From the IMG/VR virus record IMGVR_UViG_3300044701_004917, positions 1 to 42,476 of that record: DNA of 42,476 nucleotides. One strand, 5' to 3'. The notes under the pieces were generated by a model. That model worked only from the letters and a program-made list of their open reading frames with translations, was not told the origin of the DNA and did not search any database. The DNA is from a virus. The position numbers were made by a program, and so were the translations under genes. Below, piece after piece: positions 31,737 to 39,183 of this stretch. Positions within the stretch are counted from its first letter, which is position 1. Each line of letters opens with the position of its first letter.

Positions 31737-32491
31737 GACTTGAAGCGGCGCAGCGTCTCAACCAGCCAAGTACGGCGATAGCTCTTGACCTGACGAGGAG
31801 CGCCGTCGACAAACTGCTGGCGGGTCGGGGGCTCTTCGCCGAAGTCCTCGCGGTAGGCGTTCGCCACCAGGATCCCTGCGGAGCGGTACTTGGTCCGGGG
31901 CAGCACCTCTTGGAACACCTCCATCCAGGCGTCGCTCAGCGTCAGCTCGTCCTCGCCAACCAGAGCCGGGACTGAACCCGAGCTCGCGGAGAGCACGTTG
32001 CTGCGCACGATGTCCTTGAACAGCAGCTCATCGCGCTGGTCCATCCCACCGAGCTTCTCGAACAGAGCCACGCTCCGCTCCACGAGGGCGACGACCTCGG
32101 CTGCTCCCAGACGCGGAGCATCCACAACCGCAGGTGCCGGAGCACCCTGGACGGACTCCAAAAACCAGCCGTCCATCCACACGGCGAACGGCGCGCTGAT
32201 CCACCGAGCCAGGTCAACAGCGACTTGGGGATGAACCCAAGTGCCACGCCCATCGTTCGGGCCAGTGGTGATCGAGGTGAAAAGGCGGTCGGTCGTAATT
32301 CCGACCGACCCCTCCAAAGCGTCCAGATACTTGTGGCAGCGGTCGGTCTCGAAGTAGTGCTTCCACTCCTTGCCGTTCGCCCGGCACATGGCCGTGGCGT
32401 TGACGAAGCCGTCAGTGGTCCGGCGGCTGATCGGGGTCCCGTTCCAGGACCGCGACACCAGCTTGTTGTTATCCATCGAGAAGAAAGACAT
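31718..32491 (-). CDS. KilA-N domain protein (phage regulator)
   Basis: A 257-residue protein. The N-terminal 115 residues match the KilA-N DNA-binding fold: SRSWNGTPISRRTTDGFVNATAMCRANGKEWKHYFETDRCHKYLDAL, then GTWVHPQVAVDLARWISAPFAVWMDGWFLE. The C-terminal half (about residues 130-257) is helical and ends with RKVKSYRRTW-type basic residues. Such proteins are phage antirepressors or regulators. It sits between the polymerase and primase genes in a leftward order and has a leader with three inverted repeats, consistent with its being controlled itself. Confidence 0.85.
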   Translation of the reverse strand: MSFFSMDNNKLVSRSWNGTPISRRTTDGFVNATAMCRANGKEWKHYFETDRCHKYLDALEGSVGITTDRLFTSITTGPNDGRGTWVHPQVAVDLARWISAPFAVWMDGWFLESVQGAPAPAVVDAPRLGAAEVVALVERSVALFEKLGGMDQRDELLFKDIVRSNVLSASSGSVPALVGEDELTLSDAWMEVFQEVLPRTKYRSAGILVANAYREDFGEEPPTRQQFVDGAPRQVKSYRRTWLVETLRRFKSQLAGA

Positions 32492-32501
32492 GTAGGTTGT
32501 G

Positions 32502-32516
32502 CGGAGCCCTGCTCCG
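32502..32516 (-). promoter_or_regulatory. Inverted repeat before the KilA-N start
   Basis: CGGAGC-CCT-GCTCCG, a perfect 6-base-pair inverted repeat, lies 10 bases upstream of the KilA-N start codon. Another one, CCACC-10-GGTGG, is at 32541-32560. They could be an operator or a translational control hairpin. Confidence 0.38.
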
Positions 32517-32569
32517 GATGTGGTTGTCGGAGCGGCGCGGCCACCAGCGGTGAACGGTGGTGACGCAGG

Positions 32570-32594
32570 GGGAGGGGTTGCAGCCCCTCCCTTT
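32570..32594. terminator. GC-rich hairpin between primase and KilA-N genes
   Basis: GGGAGGGG (32570-32577) pairs perfectly with CCCCTCCC (32584-32591) around TTGCAG. On the + strand only three T follow, and on the minus strand none, so it is a weak terminator or attenuator at the end of the primase transcript. Confidence 0.45.
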
Positions 32595-32668
32595 GCCGTA
32601 TCTGGTCAGCCTAGCCCCGATTCAGGAACTGCAAGCAGTCGTCCACACCAGGGATAGGGGCATGGGGC

Positions 32669-35476
32669 TCAGCCAGCCCTAAACCCAGCGTCGAACTCGT
32701 CCCAGTCGACGGCGACCTCGGGCATCGGCTCCTGCTGCCATGCCGCCGGCGACGCCTCCGAGGTCGGTTTGGGGTGACTGATTTCCCCCAAATCCCGGAT
32801 TTCCGGCAGCTCGTCGGCCGCCTGGGTGTCGTCCTCGGGGGCCCTTATACCGAGTGTGGGCGTGTCCATTGTCCATCGTTCCTCGAGATCGCCCTCGGGG
32901 ACTGGGTTTGAACGATGGACACTCGTTCCGGATTTGGTTGGTTGTCCATCGTTATTCGGAATGGGTTGCACCGCCTCAGAACGATGGACATCATCCCCTG
33001 CCGCCGAGCTCGTGTCCATCGTTCCTTCGTTCTCCTGCAATCGATCTCGGGGAACGATGGACAAAAGACCCTCCGTAGCAGGCAACGCACGCGCGCGAGA
33101 GGGAGGGAGTGTGTAGGAAGAGACCGGAGTTTTTGCCCCACCCACCGAGAGCGGTTTGCCCTGAACCAGAACGCCGTCGTCCACCCACCGTTCGAGCCAA
33201 CGCTTTACGGTCCGGCTCGAGGGCGCCTTCCGGCCTTGCCCGGTGATCTCCCCGACCAACGACTCCCAGACCTGCTTCGAGGTCAGACGGTCCACGAGGT
33301 CGCCACCATCCGCACCCCGGGCCTTGAGGACGTGGTCTTTCACGATCCGCAGCGCCATGGTGTGGGGCTCTGGATCCCCCTGGCCCATGTCCTCCCGCCG
33401 CTCGGTCGGGGTGTAGTCCCATACCGAGTACGCGAAGTCGTGGTCCCGCTCCACCACCAGCAGGTCGCCCTGACGCCCGAGCCTGGACTTCTTGATCTGG
33501 ATCATCCGGCAGCTCGACGGCACGCGCCCCCGCTCACGCAGCGCCTCACGCTCATCCTCCGAGAGCGTCCTCAGGTGCCACTGCTCATCCACAGCGGCGA
33601 TGAGGTAGCGCGTACCCCGCGCATCACCGTTGGCGTTGTCGTGGTGAATCCAGATGATCGAGGTCGCGGGAAACCCTGAATCCGCCGGATCGCCGTTCTT
33701 CTCGGCGTAGTAGTAGAAGGGCGACGCGAACGCCTTGTCCTTCTCCTCGACCTGCATCTTGGTGCTGCAGGAGCCGATGGAGTCGACGACCACGAGTGCG
33801 GGCTTGTACTCCTTGATCCACTGCCCAAACTCATGGGTGTGGTTGATCTGGAAGCCGCGCTTGACGATGAACCACCGGTCCTTGGCCGGGTCGATCCCGT
33901 TGTCCTCGCAGTCCCGCAGCAGCTTCGCTGGGTTCTGGTCGTTCTGAATCCAGAGCACCGGGCCCTGCTTCACCGGCAACTCGATGCCGCGAATCCGCAT
34001 CGTTTCACCGCGTCCGACGACCTTGGCCAGGCCCATGCAGGCCGACGTCTTCCCGAGGCCGCCAGCCGCATGCAGCATCACCTGGGTCGGCCGCATCAAC
34101 AGGTTCGGCACCAGGAACTGCATCTGCTCGACGTCCTGCCACCACTCCTTCTTCTGGTTGTTGCGACGGCTGTCCTCGTAGTAGCGGTACTCATCCATGG
34201 CAGCCAGACACTGCTGCCCGGTCAGACGGCGCCCCGTCTCCGCCGCCAGCCCCGCCATCCGGCCCATCCGGATCGCCGGGTTCAGCTCCTCGTCGTGGAT
34301 CTTGATCAGCGCCTCGTGGAACTGGCGCTCATCCATCACCAGGCGCGGCGCCTCCTTGGTGATCTGCGCCCGCGCATCCTCTGGGTAGTTGAAGCCGAGC
34401 TTGGTAGTGATCTCCGCGACGTACCGCTCCAGGTCCGGGCCCTGAGGACGCTCGGCGTAGAGGTCATTGACCGTGACCTTGTGAACGAAGTCGAGGACGT
34501 CGCCACCAACCCCGCACGCCTTGCAATCCCAACAGCCCGACTCAGCCGAGTACTGGAAGCTGGTGCCTGACTGCCCGCCATGCCATGGGCATCCGGACAT
34601 CATCTGGGGCTTGTTGCCACCCCGCTCCTTCCACCCGTACTTGTCGAAGACCGGGTGGTTGAAGACCAGATCATCCAACCGAGGCCGCAGCAGGCGCTGG
34701 ACCTCCTCCTTGAAGAACCAGCCCCGAATCTGCCGTGACGGAATCGCCGTCTCCCCGAGCTCGGCATCCAGCGCCTTTTGGTCGGCATCGCTCAACCACT
34801 GCACCGGTTTACGGTGGTCCCGCAGGACATCGAGCACCCAATCCGGTGCCGGCGCAACCTTCGCTTCGTTGTAGTTCAACCAGCGATACGGCTTCCCTGT
34901 GTCGGGGTGGGGTGAGCCCGGCACCACGCTCTGGCACTGGTTGAAGCGCAGCACCACCTCCTCGTATTGAGGTGCCTCGCTCGCCTCGGCCTTCCCGGCC
35001 TGACGTTCGACATCGCTGTGCCCCAGGTGCCAACTGCCGTCAGCACGGAGGATCAGCGTCTTGACGTGCCGGAGCTCGGGGACAATCGAGGGCGGCACCC
35101 GGTACAGCAGTTGCCGACGCCCCGGCTTCCCCGACGTCCACGACATCGTGCGCTCTTCCCCGAGCGCGTCGTAGTCCTCGCCAGCGGCATCCTTGTATCG
35201 GCCGTCCGCCTCCGGCCCATCAATATCCAGAGCGATCAGGCCCCCCGAGAACTCCCCGGTGACAACACCGAGGCCGGCGTAGGCCCTGTTCGTCTTGTAG
35301 GCATCGATGCAGAGCTCCCGGGTCAGGGGCTTGGTGCTCCACTCCTTGACGAAGGTCGCCTTCCCTGCCACGGGGACAAAGGTCCACCACTCGGGGAAAA
35401 CACCCTCCCGCAAAAGATCGATGGCGCGCTTCCCCTTGTCCGGGGACGCACCGCTTGCAGCTGGAACAGCAGTCAT
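32669..35476 (-). CDS. Prim-pol / zinc / RecA-type helicase (replicative primase-helicase)
   Basis: A 935-residue protein. Residues about 20-200 form an AEP-type prim-pol domain (WSTKPLTRELCIDAYKTN, ALDIDGPEAD, PGRRQLLYRVP). Near 295-320 there is a zinc site, CPWHGG...CWDCKACGVGG. Around 470 there is a RecA-like ATPase with Walker A AAGGLGKTS and Walker B ALVVVDSIGS. A winged-helix-like part follows (KQVWESLVGEITG...SRTVKRWLERWVDDG). The last 130 residues are a disordered, acidic tail whose DNA carries six copies of a 10-mer in alternating orientation (32871-33062). It would unwind and prime DNA for the family A polymerase. Confidence 0.93.
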   Translation of the reverse strand: MTAVPAASGASPDKGKRAIDLLREGVFPEWWTFVPVAGKATFVKEWSTKPLTRELCIDAYKTNRAYAGLGVVTGEFSGGLIALDIDGPEADGRYKDAAGEDYDALGEERTMSWTSGKPGRRQLLYRVPPSIVPELRHVKTLILRADGSWHLGHSDVERQAGKAEASEAPQYEEVVLRFNQCQSVVPGSPHPDTGKPYRWLNYNEAKVAPAPDWVLDVLRDHRKPVQWLSDADQKALDAELGETAIPSRQIRGWFFKEEVQRLLRPRLDDLVFNHPVFDKYGWKERGGNKPQMMSGCPWHGGQSGTSFQYSAESGCWDCKACGVGGDVLDFVHKVTVNDLYAERPQGPDLERYVAEITTKLGFNYPEDARAQITKEAPRLVMDERQFHEALIKIHDEELNPAIRMGRMAGLAAETGRRLTGQQCLAAMDEYRYYEDSRRNNQKKEWWQDVEQMQFLVPNLLMRPTQVMLHAAGGLGKTSACMGLAKVVGRGETMRIRGIELPVKQGPVLWIQNDQNPAKLLRDCEDNGIDPAKDRWFIVKRGFQINHTHEFGQWIKEYKPALVVVDSIGSCSTKMQVEEKDKAFASPFYYYAEKNGDPADSGFPATSIIWIHHDNANGDARGTRYLIAAVDEQWHLRTLSEDEREALRERGRVPSSCRMIQIKKSRLGRQGDLLVVERDHDFAYSVWDYTPTERREDMGQGDPEPHTMALRIVKDHVLKARGADGGDLVDRLTSKQVWESLVGEITGQGRKAPSSRTVKRWLERWVDDGVLVQGKPLSVGGAKTPVSSYTLPPSRARALPATEGLLSIVPRDRLQENEGTMDTSSAAGDDVHRSEAVQPIPNNDGQPTKSGTSVHRSNPVPEGDLEERWTMDTPTLGIRAPEDDTQAADELPEIRDLGEISHPKPTSEASPAAWQQEPMPEVAVDWDEFDAGFRAG
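32871..33062. repeat. Six alternating inverted 10-mers, candidate replication origin
   Basis: GTCCATCGTT occurs forward at 32871, 32944 and 33014, and as AACGATGGAC at 32911, 32980 and 33053. Three inverted pairs have gaps of 30, 26 and 29 bases. Arms extend to 11-13 bases within each pair. On the coding strand the six copies are read in different frames as SIV, TMD, VHR, NDG, VHR and RWT, so the conservation is of DNA, not protein. An additional partial copy (GTCCAT) precedes the first. Confidence 0.85.
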
Positions 35477-35518
35477 GTAAGTTCTGGACGCTTGAGACTC
35501 GTCCCATCAGGACGCCAC

Positions 35519-35551
35519 AGCCCCCGCCCCTCGACAGGCCGGGGGCTTTTT
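35519..35551 (+). terminator. Rho-independent terminator in a divergent intergenic region
   Basis: AGCCCCCG (35519-35526) pairs with CGGGGGCT (35540-35547), followed by TTTTT. It acts on + strand RNA although no + strand gene ends here. It lies between the starts of the leftward primase gene and the rightward early operon. Confidence 0.8.
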
Positions 35552-35578
35552 GCTGGTCGGCGTCCATCCAGGACAAGC

Positions 35579-35591
35579 CACCGTAACGGTG
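35579..35591. promoter_or_regulatory. Palindrome CACCGTAACGGTG, operator candidate
   Basis: A perfect 6+1+6 inverted repeat in the 228-base divergent region between primase and the early operon. Both transcription directions could be controlled here. No second copy was seen in the window. Confidence 0.4.
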
Positions 35592-35725
35592 CAACCAGAA
35601 TCGGACAAGCTGCAAAACCTGCGTATTTTGTGGAAAAGATGACGAGTTGGGCCGCAACCTTTTAGGGTTGGGTCGATCTCCTGAAGCCTTCAGGCGTAGA
35701 ACTGGTGCCCAACCACACCGTTTCA

Positions 35726-36439
35726 ATGGCCCAGCCTCGACTGGAACGGGACGTTGCCCCCCGCGACCAGTTCGACCACGGGGTCAAGACCTTCGCCCTG
35801 CTGTTCACCCGCTGGATGGACACCAACGGCTGGTCCCACCCAACGATGGTGACCCTGGCCAAGTCATGCCTGGATGGCACCGGCTGGCTCCACAGCAGTC
35901 AGATCAGCGGCCTCCGCCACGCCAAGCTGCTGAGCCCCGGCCCCAGAACCTTCATCGCCATCGAGCGACTCAACTTCTATATCCACCGCTACGCCACCGC
36001 GAAGAAGCTCCTGCCCGGCACCCCCGGCAGCAACCTCTACGCCAAGGCGTACGCCATCACCGAGAACGGCAAGCCCCCCGAGCTCGGCTGGTGGGTCGAG
36101 GTCTTCTGCGGCCAGCGTGTCCCCAAGGACATTGACCTGCGCCAGACCTTCTTCACCGACGATCAGGCCACCAAGCTCTCCAGCACCTGGGCCGGAATGA
36201 TCCGGAAGCTGATGATGCAGAAGGACATGGACATCATCGTGGAGCTCGACCGGGTGATCCGCGAGAGCTACCCCGCCAAAGACGCGGAGCGCGTGAGCCG
36301 TGTCGCCAGCGTCATCCAGAACCGTGACACCTGGAATGCCCAGGAACTGGTGAACGAGCTCCCCGCCATCAGCAACCTGACAGCCAGCCTGGGCGGCCCC
36401 AAAACCGAAACCGAACTGCTCCGCGCTCTGAACGACTGA
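35726..36439 (+). CDS. Helix-turn-helix-like protein, first gene of the early operon
   Basis: A 237-residue protein from ATG 35726 (GTG 35705 is possible). Residues about 30-85, GWSHPTMVTLAKSCLDGTGWLHSSQISGLRHAKLLSPGPRTFIAIERLNFYI, look like a HTH-type domain with an Asn/Ser/Gln-rich recognition helix. The rest is helical and may dimerise. As the first gene to the right of the divergent region it is a candidate repressor or activator. I do not recognise a named family. Confidence 0.6.
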   Translation: MAQPRLERDVAPRDQFDHGVKTFALLFTRWMDTNGWSHPTMVTLAKSCLDGTGWLHSSQISGLRHAKLLSPGPRTFIAIERLNFYIHRYATAKKLLPGTPGSNLYAKAYAITENGKPPELGWWVEVFCGQRVPKDIDLRQTFFTDDQATKLSSTWAGMIRKLMMQKDMDIIVELDRVIRESYPAKDAERVSRVASVIQNRDTWNAQELVNELPAISNLTASLGGPKTETELLRALND

Positions 36440-36451
36440 CCCAGCGCAACC

Positions 36452-36471
36452 TGCCACCACCCATGGTGGCA
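36452..36471. terminator. Perfect hairpin between early genes
   Basis: TGCCACCA-CCCA-TGGTGGCA is an 8-base-pair stem with a four-base loop. There is no T-run, so this is an RNA end-protecting structure, an operator or a weak terminator. Confidence 0.42.
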
Positions 36472-36480
36472 ACGGGTGCT

Positions 36481-36507
36481 TGCACACCATATGGGGCGGC
36501 TAGATTA
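36481..36507 (+). promoter_or_regulatory. Weak sigma-70 promoter candidate
   Basis: TTGCAC (36480-36485) and TAGATT about 15 bases on precede the GTG at 36527. The spacing is short. Confidence 0.3.
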
Positions 36508-36526
36508 AGGGGACTGCTTCTAGTTC

Positions 36527-36994
36527 GTGGACGTCCCCTCCTTATTCGCCACCGCTCACGCCACCCGCCCCGCGAAGGCGATTTCCTGGGAGTACAAGCA
36601 CCTGTGCGACGTCGAGTTCATCGGTGAGCAGGAGCAGCGTTTCGCCCGGCTGATCTACGAAGAAGACGAGAGCGGAGAGATGCACACCCTGGTCTGCGGA
36701 CCGGAGAGTTTCCACCATTTGACCCCCTACATCGCTGACTTCCGCGCCTGGAAATCAGACCCATACGCCCACGAAAACACTGTCATTCCAATCGTTCTGA
36801 GCCCCTGCGGCCGCGCTGAGTTCAGCCATGCCGGCGCCGAGCACGATCACCCCGATCTGACCAAGCGCAGCGCCCAGGTCAAGCTCGTTTCCCAGGTCGC
36901 TCACCAGATCCGGAAAGCCGCCGAAGCCCGCGGTATGACTGGAGCCGAGCTCGTCATGACCGCCCTCCTCAAATCTGCATCCAAATCCGGTTGA
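36527..36994 (+). CDS. Early protein of unknown function
   Basis: A 155-residue protein from GTG 36527 with no clear ribosome site. The N-terminal half is beta-rich and acidic (WEYKHLCDVEFIGEQEQRFARLIYEEDESGEMHTLVCG); the C-terminal helical part (TKRSAQVKLVSQVAHQIRKAAEARGMTGAELVMTALLKSASKSG) could be a small DNA-binding or dimerisation segment. It ends in SKSG, and the DNA encoding this end is part of a box repeated at 41649. No domain is recognised. Confidence 0.58.
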   Translation: MDVPSLFATAHATRPAKAISWEYKHLCDVEFIGEQEQRFARLIYEEDESGEMHTLVCGPESFHHLTPYIADFRAWKSDPYAHENTVIPIVLSPCGRAEFSHAGAEHDHPDLTKRSAQVKLVSQVAHQIRKAAEARGMTGAELVMTALLKSASKSG

Positions 36995-36998
36995 CACC
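36981..36998 (+). promoter_or_regulatory. Box TCCARATCYGGTTRAC-like, copy 2
   Basis: TCCAAATCCGGTTGACAC overlaps the stop of the preceding gene and the -35 box of the promoter for the next one. Confidence 0.4.
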
Positions 36999-37019
36999 AC
37001 GGGGCAACCTGTCTAGGCT
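36991..37019 (+). promoter_or_regulatory. Strong sigma-70 promoter for the RHH-ssb genes
   Basis: A perfect -35 TTGACA (36991-36996), a 17-base spacer and TAGGCT (37014-37019) lie about 20 bases before the GTG at 37041. It is the clearest host-type promoter in the window and suggests early expression by the host polymerase. Confidence 0.72.
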
Positions 37020-37040
37020 GACTTCAGTCGACGTTTTGGA

Positions 37041-37235
37041 GTGAGCACCAAGCACCGTCTTTACGGCGAGCTCAAGCGCAAACGGCATCTGTATCTCACA
37101 GATACCGCCCACACCCATCTCTCCGACCTGGCACAAGGCAAGGGCTCTTCGCCATCTGAGGTCTGCGAGCAGATCATCCGGCACCACGCCACCGCCATAG
37201 CCATCCCATCAACCCCGCCATCTGGAGGCACATGA
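37041..37235 (+). CDS. Small ribbon-helix-helix-like protein
   Basis: A 64-residue protein from GTG 37041 with a very short leader from the strong promoter. RKRHLYLTDTAHTHLSDLAQGKGSSPSEVCEQIIRHHA has the strand-helix-helix pattern of RHH (CopG/Arc) DNA-binding proteins. It is coupled by ATGA to the ssDNA-binding-like gene. Autoregulation of the promoter just upstream is likely for such a protein but is not shown. Confidence 0.65.
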   Translation: MSTKHRLYGELKRKRHLYLTDTAHTHLSDLAQGKGSSPSEVCEQIIRHHATAIAIPSTPPSGGT

Positions 37236-37768
37236 CTACATCATTCATTTCCATGGAGCTCGTCGAGGAAATCTCGAAAGAGAGCTCATCTGGTGGTCGC
37301 TACATCAATCCCCCCAAAATCGAGGGCGAGAAGCGGATGCGCTTCTTCGGGGAAGGGATCACAGGTTGGGAAGCCTGGAGCACTGACAACAAACCCATTC
37401 GCTGGGAAGTGAAGCCTTCCGAGTTCCCCGCCAACATCCGTCGTGATGACGGCAACGTGAACTGCAAGCGCTTTTTGATGGGTCTGGTCTACGACTACGA
37501 AGAGAGCGGCTTCAAGATCCTGAACATCACCCAGCGCACCTTGATGGACCAGCTGTTCCGATTCATCAAGGACTCGGACTACGGCGACCCTTCCGGCTAC
37601 GACATCAAGATCAGCCGGACCGGAGAGGGCCTCAAGACCGTCTACACGCTGGTAGCTGCACCGCCCAAGCCAGTCGCCAAGGAGATCGAACGCGCCTACG
37701 AAGGTGTTAACTGCAACCTTCCCGCTGTGTTCGATGGCGACGACCCTTGGGCTGAAGCCACTGCCTGA
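37232..37768 (+). CDS. Phage single-stranded DNA-binding-like protein
   Basis: A 178-residue protein coupled to the RHH-like gene. It shows the pattern of phage ssDNA-binding proteins of the replication module: RYINPPKIEGEKRMRFFGEGITGWEAW, then FLMGLVYDYEESGFKILNITQRTLMDQLFRFI, SDYGDPSGYDIKISRTGEGLKTVYTLVAAPPKPV, and an acidic C-terminal tail (FDGDDPWAEA), as expected for recruiting replication proteins. No Cys-rich zinc site is seen. It would coat ssDNA during replication by the polymerase and primase-helicase encoded to the left. Confidence 0.8.
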   Translation: MTTSFISMELVEEISKESSSGGRYINPPKIEGEKRMRFFGEGITGWEAWSTDNKPIRWEVKPSEFPANIRRDDGNVNCKRFLMGLVYDYEESGFKILNITQRTLMDQLFRFIKDSDYGDPSGYDIKISRTGEGLKTVYTLVAAPPKPVAKEIERAYEGVNCNLPAVFDGDDPWAEATA

Positions 37769-37776
37769 GTTCACCA

Positions 37777-37821
37777 GTTCATGAACGGGGTGGGCCTCAA
37801 CCCGCCCCCTTCGTTACTGTT
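37777..37821. promoter_or_regulatory. Palindromes and GC hairpin before the HTH gene
   Basis: GTTCATGAAC (37777-37786), a hairpin GGGGTGGG-6-CCCGCCCC (37787-37808) and TTGATCAA (near 37820) fill the 71-base gap. They could end the ssb transcript and provide operators for the HTH protein that follows. Confidence 0.4.
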
Positions 37822-37839
37822 GATCAAAGCTTTTCGCCC

Positions 37840-38094
37840 ATGTCCTCCAATCAGCCGCCTCTTCTGCACGTCTATGCACGGAATGTCGAGCACTGTGCGT
37901 TCAAGCGCGGTTGGTCGACACCTCGGTTAGCGACGGAACTGGGCGTCACTCTCAACACCCTCAACCGCATCCGATTCGGCCGTAGTCGTTACCTCGACCC
38001 CGAGGTCTTCACCGCGTTGCTGGAGCTGTTCGGTTGTGAACCCAACGACCTCCTGCTCCCCCAGCCCGGCATTGACTACGCCATCACTGACTGA
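37840..38094 (+). CDS. Cro/C1-type helix-turn-helix regulator
   Basis: An 84-residue protein from ATG 37840. Residues about 20-70, FKRGWSTPRLATELGVTLNTLNRIRFGRSRYLDPEVFTALLELFGCEPNDLL, match a compact XRE HTH: short helix, turn, recognition helix TLNTLNRIRFG, then two support helices. No dimerisation or cleavage domain follows, so it resembles Cro rather than CI. It lies after palindromes that could be its operators. Confidence 0.78.
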   Translation: MSSNQPPLLHVYARNVEHCAFKRGWSTPRLATELGVTLNTLNRIRFGRSRYLDPEVFTALLELFGCEPNDLLLPQPGIDYAITD

Positions 38095-38779
38095 ACGTCT
38101 CCGGGCTCTCCCCCGCTACGAGCCCGTCCGCACTCACGAGGGCGATGAGCGTCTCTACGCCACGCCCGTCGGCTCCTGCCCCTCTGTCACCACAGTCCTC
38201 TCCGGCTCGCGTGACAACTCCGGCCTCGAAGCCTGGCGCGAATCCGTCGGCCACGAGCGCGCCGACTTCATCAGTTCCCTGGCTTGCTTCCGGGGAAACA
38301 ACCATCACCTGGCAATCGAGCAGTACCTCACCGACGGCACCGAGCCCGGCTTCGACTTCCTCCAGACCCCGTACTGGAAGAGCACCAAGGCGTTCCTCAC
38401 CACCGTCGAGAAGCCCCTACTCCTCGAAGGCGCGATCTGGCACCCCGACGGCTTCGCCGGCACGCTCGACTGTGTCGCCTACCTAGCCGAGGACGGGCTT
38501 CAACCCACCCTCCTCGACTGGAAGACCGCTGACACCCCGCGCAAGCCGGACAAGATCTACGAGTACTCGCTGCAGTGCGCGGCCTACGCAGCCGCAGCGA
38601 ACTACGTCTACGGGCACCTGGGTCTGCACATCACCCAGGCCAAGATCGTCATCGCCATCGCGGACTCCACTCCGCAGATCGAGACCCTCGACGCCCGCGC
38701 CCTCGAGCAGCTGTACAAGCACTTCCTGGCGCGGCTGAAGCGCTTCACCTTCGCCCGCAATCGGAGGCGCAAGGGATGA
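38072..38779 (+). CDS. PD-(D/E)XK exonuclease (RecB-like)
   Basis: About 235 residues. TTG 38072 is preferred; a GTG at 38036 would add low-complexity residues read out of frame from the HTH gene. Motifs: CPSVTTVLSG near the start; RGNNHHLAIEQYL; DGFAGTLDCVAYLAED (the metal-binding Asp); then TLLDWKTADTPRKPDKIYEYSLQCAAYAAA (D-x-K with the following Gln/Tyr helix), the classical order of phage recombination exonucleases. It would resect DNA ends together with the ssDNA-binding protein. Confidence 0.85.
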   Translation: MTTPSLTERLRALPRYEPVRTHEGDERLYATPVGSCPSVTTVLSGSRDNSGLEAWRESVGHERADFISSLACFRGNNHHLAIEQYLTDGTEPGFDFLQTPYWKSTKAFLTTVEKPLLLEGAIWHPDGFAGTLDCVAYLAEDGLQPTLLDWKTADTPRKPDKIYEYSLQCAAYAAAANYVYGHLGLHITQAKIVIAIADSTPQIETLDARALEQLYKHFLARLKRFTFARNRRRKG

Positions 38780-39183
38780 CGGACGCCCCCACCAAGGTTG
38801 AGGACTATCTCACCTCCGCCATCGCTGGCTCCCTTGTTGGTCAAATTGCCGCCCAACGCCGTATCTCCTTCGGCACGCTCCTGGGCCCCGACCGCGACGG
38901 CGAGAGCCCCGAGCTCCGCGCCCTCTCCGACGAACTCACCGAGCTCGGCATCGACCCCTCGTTGATCGCCAACCACAGCCTGCTCGCCCTCGTCGCCCTC
39001 TTCGCCCAAGAGCACAACGCAGATCTGATCGTCAGCCAGTACACCTCCCTGCTCTGGACGATCCTCGGCGACCCCAAGAGCGGCAGCCCTCCCGAGATCT
39101 ACCGCCGCGCCGGCTGCGCAATGCACCTCGCCCTTCTGGGCATCCTCGACCCCTCTTTCGTCGACAACGCCACCCAACCGTGA
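38776..39183 (+). CDS. Protein of unknown function in the exonuclease operon
   Basis: A 135-residue protein from ATG 38776, coupled to the exonuclease by ATGA. It is helical and Ala/Leu-rich: KVEDYLTSAIAGSLVGQIAAQRRISFGTLLG, SLIANHSLLALVALFAQEHNADLIVSQYTSLLW, and ends in GILDPSFVDNATQP. Hydrophobic stretches look like a buried helical bundle rather than membrane spans. Its stop overlaps the next GTG. Confidence 0.62.
   Translation: MTDAPTKVEDYLTSAIAGSLVGQIAAQRRISFGTLLGPDRDGESPELRALSDELTELGIDPSLIANHSLLALVALFAQEHNADLIVSQYTSLLWTILGDPKSGSPPEIYRRAGCAMHLALLGILDPSFVDNATQP

Noticed and set aside
32862-33062. CRISPR-like array
   Set aside because: The repeats are only 10-13 bases, alternate in orientation and lie inside a coding gene, and no cas gene is present.
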